The position numbers and the translations under genes were made by a program. 64,000 nt of DNA from Aquila chrysaetos chrysaetos (Eukaryota > Chordata > Aves > Accipitriformes > Accipitridae), in the NCBI RefSeq assembly GCF_900496995.4, contig NC_044010.1:1054001-1118000 (forward strand). The letters are read 5' to 3'. Of the stretch, positions 35,901 to 47,400 are shown piece after piece (position 1 is the stretch's first letter; each line of letters begins with the position of its first letter). A model generated the notes under the pieces. It was not told the origin of the DNA. It was given only the letters and a program-made list of their open reading frames with translations, and searched no databases.

Positions 35901-36054
35901 CACTGGCCTTCACCTTGTGGTCCTCAGACAACTTTTAAGAGGTAACTGTAAGGTAACTGAAAAGCTGGAGGCTTAAATTCGGTTATGCAGATGTTTACAT
36001 TTCCAAGGGAAAATACACAGGCATCTGTAGATCAATAAAGGTTGAGAACCACTG
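35901..36054. mobile_element. Degraded hAT/Charlie-like MITE
   Basis: The right end reads GGTTGAGAACCACTG, the classic terminal inverted repeat of Charlie/MER5-type hAT elements. The left end CACTGGCCTTCACCTTGTGG is its degenerate inverted partner (about 16 of 23 positions match the reverse of a consensus-like end). Length is 154 bp. The right flank CTCTAGAC fits the hAT target preference NTCTAGAN; the left flank TTCTCAAG matches it at 4 of 8 positions. Confidence 0.5.
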
Positions 36055-38039
36055 CTCTAGACTACTTCAGTAGGCTGTTTAGCTTCCCTTTGCAAGATGC
36101 GTAGGCCTTCTGGGCAGTACGCCTGCTCATCAGTCAGGTCCTTCATCTAACTAGGAGGTATTTACCAGTTTAACGATAGGATGTAATGCAAGTAGCAAAC
36201 TCCGGGGTGGGCGGGTGGTGTGTGATAACCATTGGGGTTAGCATATGTGGCTTTGTTACTACAATAGTTACCAGAGTATCAATATATGAGGCTGGGTGGG
36301 GGATAGACAGAAACACTCATGTACCTCTAGAGCATATTCCAGTTGGGGAAGCATCTTCCTGTAAAATCATCTGCACCCACGCTAGGACTTTACTTGCAGA
36401 AGTGTTTACTCTGAAAAATATTACACCTCTCACCAAATAACTACCGAGGTAACACTCCATCTGCAGGTGAGGATGCTTCTGGAACCCTGAGTGATGCACT
36501 TCTCCATGAACCTCAGTGCCTCGGCTTTCTAAAGAAAGCAAAAATAGAGACAGCAAACTTTTCTAGATCGAGCTCAGGAGTGGTTTTTGCTGGATTGGAA
36601 GAGTTGCTACTGCCGTGAGTCAGCACAGGTACACAAAACTGCCTCTCCCCTTTGTTTTCCAACTTCACAGTGGCAGTTAATGAAGATACAATTGTACACT
36701 TTAATAAGGTTTACCATTTAGATTTTGGGCAAGTGTCTCCTCTTTTCACTGTCTTTTGTATCAGCAGTGGCAACAAGTCCAGAAGGAGCTTGTCTTTCCA
36801 TCTCAGTGGTCTAGTATTTTGACATCTCCCTAGCCTGGGCTTGGAGGATAAGATAGGATTCTCAGGTGGTCTGTTAACCAAATTGGCGATCTCTAAGGAT
36901 GCCTGTTTCTTAACATCAGCTCCATTCAGCCTGGTAGCTCCAAGCAGGATGCATTTGGGGGATTCTGGATTAATACTGTGACAGGGTACAGGGAGCAGAA
37001 TTTTATTTTTTTTTTGTAACAGCCACATCCTTCCCCTTAATTAAGAGTGTAAGGTGATTTATACAAGAATTTTGAAGTACTTTAAAAACAAACTGAGGCT
37101 TAACAATAATGTGCAGCTAACTGAAGCCAGCTGCTTCACATGGGAACTGAAAAGAATAAGAAATGTGTTTTGAATAATTAAAAATATGTCATAAATAACT
37201 TAAATTACTATAGGAATAGGACTGGAAAACACTGCAGGCTGCTGGAAGACTTAATCTGAGTGTAGCTATATAAATAAAGGCATGGTGTCTTAGAAGATCT
37301 TTGGGAGGAAGAGAAGAAACAACTCTGATCACTTCTCCTCATGGCCAGAATCTACCAGCACGCTGTCCTGAGCAATGACTGTTATTATACAGTCTATCAG
37401 GAAAAAACAGAACGAGGTAGGTGAGTGGGCAGGGGAAAGGCGGATGAAATATAACATTTGCCAAACCAACCCACTGCTTCCTCAACAGTATAGGATGCTA
37501 AATTAATGCTGACCTCTTGAATCCATGATCCTGAATATTATTATAGACCATAAGGATCAACAAAAATAAGGTAATTTTGTCTCAGTTCCTTTGTAATCGC
37601 ACAGGTGACCTCACTCTCTTGACCTAGTGCAATATCATATCGTGTCAGGTGCAATCCCTAGCGAAGGACAGTCTGGGGAAGGGCTCCTGAACTTTGTAGG
37701 AAGAGGATCTCTTAACCTCGAGGTGACTTGTGGTATACGGTCACGGAAGAGGGTCTGGCAAGATGGAGAAAAGAGAGCACGGTCCCACGTTTAACTTCAT
37801 TGCTTTGTTGGTTTGTTAGCGATGTTAAGTTTGTGCCACAACCATTTTACAGTAAAGAGCGTGTAGCACAGCAGCAGCTACTCGTCGCTGGCAAATTACA
37901 GGGCGAATGGAAAGACACGGTGCCGTAACAAACTAAACAGCACGTCTTCACCTACACTATCTGGCGGGAGTGCCCAGCCAGGCTGCTGAAAATTCTGTGA
38001 AGTCAGGAGAGACGAAGCCCGTTTCTTTTGGCGCGGAGA
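36055..38039. other. Intergenic sequence upstream of ING4, no gene supported
   Basis: Ordinary composition up to the ING4 CpG island. A - strand open frame at 36,711-37,028 and a GC-rich one at 37,896-38,450 show no similarity I recognise. Confidence 0.5.
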
Positions 38040-38423
38040 TGAAGGCAGCAGGTATTTAACCCTCCCGCAGCTCAGGGACTCGGACCCAAGCAGCCCCGGG
38101 GCCTGCTCCCCCCGTGCCCTGCGGCCGGGGCCCTCCTCCAGCCGCCTCCTCCCCGCAACCAGCAGCGGAACGGCCCGCATCGATCCCTCAGGGCACCCTG
38201 CCTCCGTCAGCCCGGGGGCCGGTGCCGCTGAGGGACCTGAGGCGGCGGGCGGGCAGGAGAAGAGACAGCCCCGCCCGCCGCCCTCCTTCTCCGAGGACGC
38301 GGACGGCCCCCTCAGAGCCCAAAATGGCGGCAGGAAGCGGGAAGGCGGGCGGAAGCGGCTTCCGCAGCCTGGCAGCGCCACTTCCGGCTCCCGCCGGAAG
38401 CGCCCGTGTGTGCGGGGCCCAAG

Positions 38424-38460
38424 ATGGCGGCGGGGATGTACCTGGAGCACTACCTGGATA
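38424..38460 (+). CDS. ING4: ING4 coding exon 1 (aa 1-12)
   Basis: [12 protein letters not shown], ending on A of a split Ser codon, with the donor gtaaga. The start codon is embedded in CAAGATGGCGGC, a good YY1-type motif. An in-frame second ATG is codon 5. Confidence 0.96.
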
Positions 38461-41400
38461 GTAAGAGCCGACGGGGACGGGGGGCCGGCGCGGTCACGGA
38501 CGGACCGACCGACCGTCGGCAGCTAGGGGCGGGTCCCCGCGGGGACCGAGCTCTGCCCGGGGACCGAGCTCTGCCCGGGGACCGACCGGTCCCCGGGGAA
38601 CCCGCGGCCTGTTCCCAGCCTCTCGGGCGGCAGCCTTGCCCGCTTGTCCCCCGGCCCGGCCGTGAGGGGTCCCGTCGCCGCCCGGTCCTGGGGCCGTGCT
38701 GGGAGGCCCCGTCCGCCGCGTAGAAGGCGTCTCGGGGCCGTTTAGAAACGGCGGTGGCGGCGGTCTGCGGTGGAGCGCCAGTAACGGGCTGACCCTCCGC
38801 CGTGGGATCTCCTGCCGGGAGCCCGGCTCCCGGCCGGTTGTCCCCGGGAGAAGGAGGCCGGTGCTGGTCCAGCCGCCTTTGGGGAGCGGCAGCTTGGCTG
38901 TCGGTGGCTTTCCCGGGATGAACGGTGGGGCTGGTAAAATAAAGCTGGAGATGACTTTTTGTATCTGTAGGGAGGTGGTTTCGATAGCTTCCTTTGCTGT
39001 CGTTTTACAAATGCGGTCCTGTTTTGCTGGTCGAAGAAGAGCTCTGTAAATACTAACGGAGCTGGTAACGTTATCGGAACCCTCCTATGATATTGGCCTG
39101 CCTTAAGGTGCTTATAACTTGGTCAAACTCTGCCCTTCGGGGATAAGACTTTCAATGTGTGTTTTACCCCTGCGTGCTTAAAACAGCCAAGTAGACTAAT
39201 CAGAAGGGTTGTTTTTGAAAGAATGTACTAATGAGTTAAGATGTAGTAAGCTGTTCTTTTGTGAATGCTCTCTTCGTGTGTTCCTTTTGATCTGGTGTCA
39301 GCACTAGAGGCGGGGGAGCATGTTGATGGGGTGGTGTGTTTAAAGCATGGTAGTTCTGGTAACATGTCTTTTACTTCACTATACCTGGCCGAGTTAAATC
39401 TCATGGTCTCTGTTTGCATATGCTTGGAAACATTGGAGCTTGGTTCTTCAGCAGTTTTGCTGCACTAGGTTTCCTCCAGCACAGAGCTGATAAGGTGTTG
39501 ATATGGAGACAAGGGGTCTCATTCCTCGTGTCTGCAGTGCTCCTTTTGTCAGTAGGAAAGGAAACCTCTTGTGAATTAAATTAACAAAGTTCAAGAACCA
39601 TAATAAATTTCAGCGAAAGCTGGAAAGAAGCTGGAAGTGAACTGGCAAGGATCTAGGAGCTGTGAGGAAGGACGATGCAAAAGCCAGGAAGAAGAGTTGG
39701 ATGAGGAGGCAGGTTGTTAGAGAGGAGCAAGGATTGCTGAGCAAAGATGTATGTTCTGCTCTTCTCATTCCGTTGTGGGAGACTGCAGTTGACTGAGGCT
39801 CCTCAGCAAAGATGGCCGAGAGTTGGGAGGATGGGGGCTAGACAAGAGGAGAAAGAAGCAGATGGACAAGGAGTAAGTGCATGGGGAAGGATGCAGGGTT
39901 TTCCTACTGGGAGAGCACAAGTGTATTTTGCGTAAGAGCTGCAGTGTGAAGATGAAGGAGTGAAAGACTGGGATTTGCAGATGGTAGGCAAAGATGAGAA
40001 AGATGCAGTACTGAGTGTGGAAAGGTATGGTAGATACTAAGTTGGAGAGAAAGGAAGCTGTACAAGAGCTTGGTGGCTAGAGAGTGCTCCCACCAAAGTC
40101 AGACACTTCTGGATCTTGTTGTCACTGTCAGCTAAAATCAATGAAACTCCTCTGTTCCCCTCTAGTACAAGTGTGCAGAGAAAATGACAAACTCTTTATT
40201 TTCTCTCTCAGCTGAGGTGTGTGGTCCAATTAGACATTCTCATCCTGTTGAAGGTAGATATTAATATGGTGGTGTAGACTGTCATTTTTAAGGTATCTTG
40301 CTTAAAAAAAAGTAATGTGCACAATCTAAAAGTACTTAAATCTGGCTACAAAGTTGTTAGGAAGAACAAAGCAATCTTGGCTGTGATGGTTTAGCCTTTT
40401 GTGCATACTCTGAGAGCTCTTACAGCCTTCTTCAATTTTGTCTGGTGTCCTGTATAGTATATGCAACATTACTTCCCTTTGTTAGCTAATTGTAAGACAG
40501 TTGCTGTGCTTAATCTAGAATTTCTTTCAGAAAAGCACATCATATGAATTGTAATACTTACAGTCAAAGAGCATCCATCTCAGTCTTCGGTAAGTTAGTT
40601 TGCTGATAGGCTTTCCTGTCTTGGTTTTGTGACTTTTGTCTGTGGTTAATTTTCACAGTTCCAATATTTAGTCATTGCACCTATAATACCTCTTACCTGC
40701 CATGTTGAAGTGTCCCCTTATTAAAAGTTTCTTCCCTCTGTAGATTGTAATTGATTAAATCTTAACCTTCTTTCTGGTAACTTAGCAAAAAAAAAAAAAA
40801 AAGCCCTGTGATAACATATTTTTCAATTTTCTCATTACCCATATTGTTCTTCTCTAAGCCTGCTCTAATCTTTTGACATCCTACTTGAACTTCTGACTCT
40901 CTGAAAATGCATACAGTCCTTTAGTAACCAGTCTTCTTCATGGTACTAACTAAAGAAGTCAGGTTATCGTTCTTGTGTTGGGTGTGCCCTTATCCCTGTT
41001 TGCCATTGCATTTCAGCTGGGAGCTCATATTCAGGTAACTCTCTACCATGATACTGATATGATACAGTCTTTCTGTTTCTTAGAAATACGGTCCGGCATC
41101 CTTTATCCATCACTTATATTGCTCATTCCTAAATGTATTACACTCTGTAAGACCTGGTGGAGAGTATCAGTTTGCCATCAGGTTGTCTCTTGCTGTCCCA
41201 GTGGTCTGTTCCTTCTGCTCTCATTCTTCCAGTCTGCATCTCACTTCCAAGTGACTAACTTTTCTTTTGTTGGATCGAGAACGGCTTCTGTGCGATTTGC
41301 ATGAGTGGTGCAGCCACTGCTGATAGTTCTCTATATTGCATTCTAAAGCCTTATGTAGCCGTTAAAGTACTTTTAATATATCTTGTGTTTGCTTTTTCCT

Positions 41401-44400
41401 TATTCTAGCTTGTTACACAAGATACTTTCTGATACTACACCGAGTATTTGGTGCAAGTTGTAGTTTAATCACTTCAAAAAATTATTTTCACTAATGAAGT
41501 GTATACTCTTACCAAAAAATGTCCAGTCCGGCAAGTTTAACACTTAATCTATATTTTCACCCTCATTTAATTCTTTGAGATTATCTCAGATCAGCTATTC
41601 CATTTCTGTTCATGCCTGACAGCATTCAGTTTTCCCCTCACTCCTTCCTCCCCCCCGCTTTTTTTTTTTTAACATTATTTCAGTATTTTAAAAACATTCA
41701 GTTCATTTTTGAAGTAGTTCACTAATGTTCCAAAACTTCCTGAAAATTTATACAAATAAATAGTCCAGAAGCTTTGGTCAGCTGTTTTAAAAATGTCTAA
41801 TATTTACATTTGCTTCTTGGAATGGAATTCTTTTCATATTATAGTGCTAATGCAGACACGGTTTTCAGTTGAATTTTTTTTTTCCTCCCACAGAGATTCT
41901 CTTTCATATGGTTTACTGGCTGGATCTGCTCAGGGAATGAATGAGGAGTGTGTGATGAAAGAGGGCAGTTGTTTGTAGGACCTCTTCATGTCTTTGAAGA
42001 AAGGAAGGTGTATAATGAATTAAGTGAAGATTGTAGGAAGAAAAAAGGTGGCCTCATGTTTGAGGCAGTTGAATACCACTCTGACAAAGTGAATTTGATG
42101 TTTCTGTTTATTTTGGGGGTCGCACTTTTTACAGGTTCTCCTTGCACAGATTGTGCTTTCCTCAAATAATGAGTAAAAATTTGTAGTCAGAGGAGCAGAT
42201 GTGCAGAACGCTCATAGCTGTAAAGGAAGTCTGCTTTGAACAGATAATTCTGAAAAGTCAGGCTATGTAGCATTTTTAGACATTTCAAGAGATGTGTTTG
42301 TAATTAGCTGGTCTTCTTGGCTTTAATCTCTTTGCCTCAGTAAATCTCTTGACCTTCATTTTATTGGTAAGGGAAGTGGGCTACTCCACAGCAGCATTGT
42401 GAAGAAGCATTCTAATGTCACAGTAATGAACACCCTGAAAAGCTGATTACCAAGTCAATTTTTCAGATCGGGTTTTGGGTCGTTATGTGTGACTCTGTAT
42501 TGAGCAAAGAGAAGAAAATAAAACTTTGAATCACTGCTCAGTCACTGGGAATGAGAAACGCATTGTATCAAAATCTCATGCGGTTAGGTAATTAAAAACT
42601 GTGTGTTAAAATGCACGAGCAGTCTGACAAAGCTATGCATACAGCCTCAGTTGTTTTGCTTCATGAATTTTCAGTCCTCTGCTTTGGACATCTAAAGTTC
42701 TTTTCCAGGAGATTTTTGTGGAATAGCCAAGTTAACAACAGTTCTCTTAGTAAGAAGTGTCAGGCAGCTTCTTAGGTCTGGTATTTCAGTAGCTTTCAAG
42801 TCCTTGCTGTAATTTGAAACTGGGTTTAGACCTAAGATTAGACATGCCCTTGCCTTTGCTCTAAGCTGTTAACTGGAAAGCATATCTGTCTGAAATGTGT
42901 TATGCTCCTAGCAGATGTTTTTGCAGCAGAAAAATACGCACGTTCCTTCTGTGCTGAACGTCCTGACAGAGGAACTCCATATCTTGTCTACTGATCACCT
43001 TCCTTCTTTCATCCAACTGAAGCTGCCCCTTCAATGACTACTGAGCCAAAGGATTCGGGGAAGGGGAAGAAGAGGAATATTTCTTGTTCCAGTTCTCTTC
43101 TTCCCAAGTGTTCTACTTTGAGCATGGCTCTTTCCTCAGTTCTCTCCAGTGGCTGAAGTTAAGCATGAAAAGATTTCCATCTCTTCAAATACTGTCCTCC
43201 TCCTGGTCTCTCAACCATTTTATGCCTGCTTCTGAGGGGAGAGAGCAAGATACTGAAGTGCTTTCCCTCATGCCAAGAAAGCCGTGCAGCTTTAGTAGGG
43301 AAAAAACTACAGGTGCAAAGGAGTTAGAGATGTAGCAAGGAATGGGGGAAGAATAAGAAGGAAGAAAACATAGTGTTTTGCGATGAGAACATTGAATGTG
43401 CATGAAGACTCATTAGAGGAGTTTGTGCTTGCTCAAACTTGAGTTACTGTGCTTGGCTCAGTATTTGCACTTGTACTGGGTTAGAAATACTGTAGTGGAG
43501 GCTTTGAGGGGGAGAAAGGAAGGGTGACTAATACAGATTTTCCAGCAGATGAGATGCAAACACTGAGTCTTCTTCATGTTTGGAATTTTCGAGAGGATTG
43601 CAGAGCTTCTTTGCAATAGGCATCATTGAAGTACACGTATTTAGAAAACAGTCCCAAATAGTTTTCTACAAGTATCTGTTTATATGTGAATGTGCCATGA
43701 GTGTAGGGATTGTCTTTATAGTAGAGGGAACTGCTGGGCAACCACGTGTATTTTCTACCGTCAGTGCTTCCCTGTTTACCCACCTAGTGGGTATCAGAAT
43801 AAAGTAAGTATACTTAGTGACAACACGCAAATTTATCTTTTATGGCAACGGAACCAAGGCATGTGCCTCTCCTCAACTCTCTGGTGCCTGAATTTATTAT
43901 GAAATGGCCTCTCTGCTCACCTACCTATGCTTTACTGGTGAGGACATGTCTGCCCTGTTGCTCAGCTGGCTGAGGTGAATGGAAGGGTCATGTTTGCGGG
44001 TGTGCTTTCTGAAGCAATCAGACAGCACCTTCCCTGCTGGTTCTTGCTATCACTGTCCACTGTGTATGTTCCTGCCTGGACTGATGAAGCTGTTGCTTTA
44101 TTTGTCTTGCTGAATGGGGAGCACACGTTGTTCCATTTGGGAAGTGTGTGCCAGACTGGAAGGAAGTTCGGATTTCCATGTGGTTGAACTGGTCTGTTAC
44201 TGAATAAATGTCAGCATAAAATGTTGGCAAGGAATGGTAACAAAACAATAAAAAGTGTTTCCATCTTCCCCCACCCCAGACCTCTGAGGAACTAGATTCT
44301 GCCAACATTTGGTCTAAATTAGACCTAAACGCTTGGGAGACTCATCAGCAGAGGGCTAGTAACCTTGGTGATCTTGAGAGGTAGAAGGATGTCACTGGCC

Positions 44401-47400
44401 TGTCTACTCAGATGGCTGCTTGATATTAATTCCATTGTCTTGGAAGCCACCAGTCAGGACCTGTTCCAGGAGCAGACACTAGGACATATCTGCCTCAGTG
44501 AAGAGGATGATGGAGACAACAGACTTAGATGAGGAGTCTTCAGCTGGTAAGTTAACATGGTACTGGTGTAGTTGTTTTCTTTTGGGTTTTTCCCCTTTTT
44601 TATACTGATTAGGGAGGCATGAAGTTTCCTTTTCTCCTTCTATTTGCATATGTCAGTAGGCACATAGAGTTGCACCAGTTGAGGGTTTGTCAATACTAGA
44701 AAACTTATGCCAGCATAAACACAGAGCAATGGAAGCAGCATATGCCCTCTTGAAAGTCATCTTTCTCCTACAACTGACATGAGAATGTCCTTTCGTTCCT
44801 TGATAACATTAGCTAACCCAGTAAAATAGGATTATTCTTTTGGAATAGCTACATCTGTCTGGATTTTCCTCTGTATAGTTTCATCAAATGAGGGTATGAT
44901 GTGTATTGACATCTTAATACTCTGAGAGGGCATGGGTGTGATGTCAGAACTTGCTGTAGGCTAGCCCATGATTTCTTCTCAGTCCTGGCTGCATTCCACA
45001 TTCCCCAGCAGTTCTTTTATCTCTCACTTTACCTACCATGATTACTCTTATCCTGTCCCCAATGTAGCATGCAGCCATACCCTCCTGTTCTTGCCTCTAA
45101 AGTTTCTCATGTCATACTTCAGATACACAAATCTCTTAAAAAATTATTTCTATATTCAGTGCCATTTTAGTGTAGCGAAAGATGCCTTTCACCTCACTGG
45201 GACTTTGGATTAGTTGCATCTGTGATGCAGCACACGTGATCTGTGGAAAATTACAACAGATCTCATGCAGGGGAGAGAATTTGGTGATTCATAGGCATCA
45301 TTTGTTCCTGTGTGATAGCTGCTGGCACAGCCCACACTAAGCTAATACATTTATTATTATTAATGACCAGTTCATTTAGAATTGATTTTGTTGTTGACCA
45401 GTATTTTTATCAGAGTTGATACAAGATGGCTTTACAAGACAAAGCATACTGCATTTTCTCCACATTTCTTCACTTACCCAACAGCAAATCTGGTGTGACC
45501 TTTTTGGCAAACAGCCCTGTGATCTCTTTGGTGGTGGTCCCTGCCTTTGAAGACCTGTGACAGGCTCAAAATGCCTGGAGTGGTGCGAGTATCATTTGAT
45601 ATGTCTGTCTTCCAAGTTGTCATGGTTTAACCTCAGCCAGCAACTAAGCACCACACAGCTGCTCGCTCACTCCCCACCCACCCAGTGGGATGGGGGAGAA
45701 AATCAGAAAATAAAGCCAGTTTAATAGGACAGAAAGGAAGAAAATAATGATGATGATGATGATAATAATAATAATATGACAAGAATAAAAGAATTGGAAT
45801 ATACAAAACAAGTGATGCATGATGCAATTGCTCACCACTCACCAACCAATGCCCAGTTAGTCCCCGAGCAGCGATCCGCCCCCGCCAGCCAGCTCCCCCC
45901 AGTTTATATACTGGGCATGACATCACGTGGTATGGAATATTCCTCTGGCCAGTTTGGGTCAGCTGCCCTGGCTGTGTCCCCTCCCAACTTCTTGTGCCTC
46001 TCCAGCCTTCTTGCTGGCTGGGCATGAGGAGCTGAAAAATCCTTGACTTGGTATAAACACTGCTTAGCAACAACTGAAAACTTCAGTGTGTTATCAACAT
46101 TCGTCTGGTATTAAATCCAAAACACACTGTACCAGCTACTAAGAAGAAAATTAACTCTATCCCAGCTGAAACCTGGACACAAGTCCTCCAAGCTTCTGAA
46201 ATCAGGGTTGATCTTTAATGCAGCAATAAAGATCCCTTTTCTGAGACTTAACTACATTGCCTACTATCTTGGCTGTGGATGCTGTAGCACTGAACTAATG
46301 TAATAAGAAGACAAAAAGAGCCCTCCCTCCCCAAGAAAAGGGTCCACTCTTCAGGGGAGTATTAGGTTTCTGTGGCTGTTACATTGACTGTCGTTGCTGA
46401 CTGATGTCTGTTTCTTTGGACAGTACCTGAAGTAGATGTGCCTGGGTGGACTAGTGTGCAGTGCACTGGCCCAGGGCTTGGGGGTATATGACGTGGGCAC
46501 AGAATTTCTGGGTGCCTGCGGCTAAATCAGCCTACCACGCACCCGAGTACCCCATTTGTAAAAATGTAGGTAGTATTATCCCTTACAGAGCTGTTGTGAG
46601 GATAATGTTACAGGTTAGGATGCATATAATGCAGTAGGGCTGAGCCATATAGGAATAGAGAGAAAGGTATATATTATGCTCATGCACCAATTTCAATAAA
46701 CTGTGTAGGAAGATAAATAATTAGCTGAGAACAAAGGACTGAGTAGAAGCAGCAGTTTAAAAGGGTTATACCCTCTAAAAGGAGGGATGGAGGGTTATAA
46801 AAGACATCCTTCCCCCTAATAAGGAAGCGCCTGAAGACTGCTGTATGTCAGTTGTCCTGCAGTATACTTCAAATGCTACAGAATTATGAGAATCATGGAG
46901 TACCAAAAAGTCCTATGCACTTCCCCTGTAAGATCCCAGCCAATTTCCTATCTCAGGGAGCAAGGAACTTACCCTCTGATCGTGGCAGTCCCTGGCACAA
47001 GCAGGATTTTTTTTTTAATTACCTTCAGCAATGTGATGTTTAAAGTGTTTGCTGAAATCTGTACCGTTCAATAAAGCAACCATGGTTAAGTTTCAAAATG
47101 TATTTTCACTTTTTTTTTAATAAATTTAAACATGCATCTGAACATGGTAGGTGAACATTTTTCTCAGGAAAGGCAGCGTGTGTTTGTATGGTGCTTGGTG
47201 CAATGGATCTCCTTCTAGGAATTTGGACATTGTTACAGTAGCTGAAGTTTAGATATCAGTTGCCTACACTTGGCACCCCACATGTGTTTCTAAAAAGAAA
47301 TAAATAAAATTATAATAATTGGAGGGGAAGAAAGGTGGTGATGGATTCTGACTTTCGGAGAGTGAGAGTGCATGGTTCTTAAGGGACAAGACGGCATGAT

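Larger units (their letters stand above)
38040..38930 (+). promoter_or_regulatory. ING4: CpG-island promoter of ING4
   Basis: A CpG-rich block surrounds ING4 exon 1. Two ATGGCGGC YY1-type motifs (38,321-38,331 and 38,421-38,431) flank several ETS motifs, including facing CTTCCGG and CCGGAAG at about 38,380-38,400. There is no TATA box, as usual for a housekeeping promoter. If transcription starts upstream of 38,324, the first ATG opens a 45-codon ORF in another frame that overlaps the ING4 start. Confidence 0.75.
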
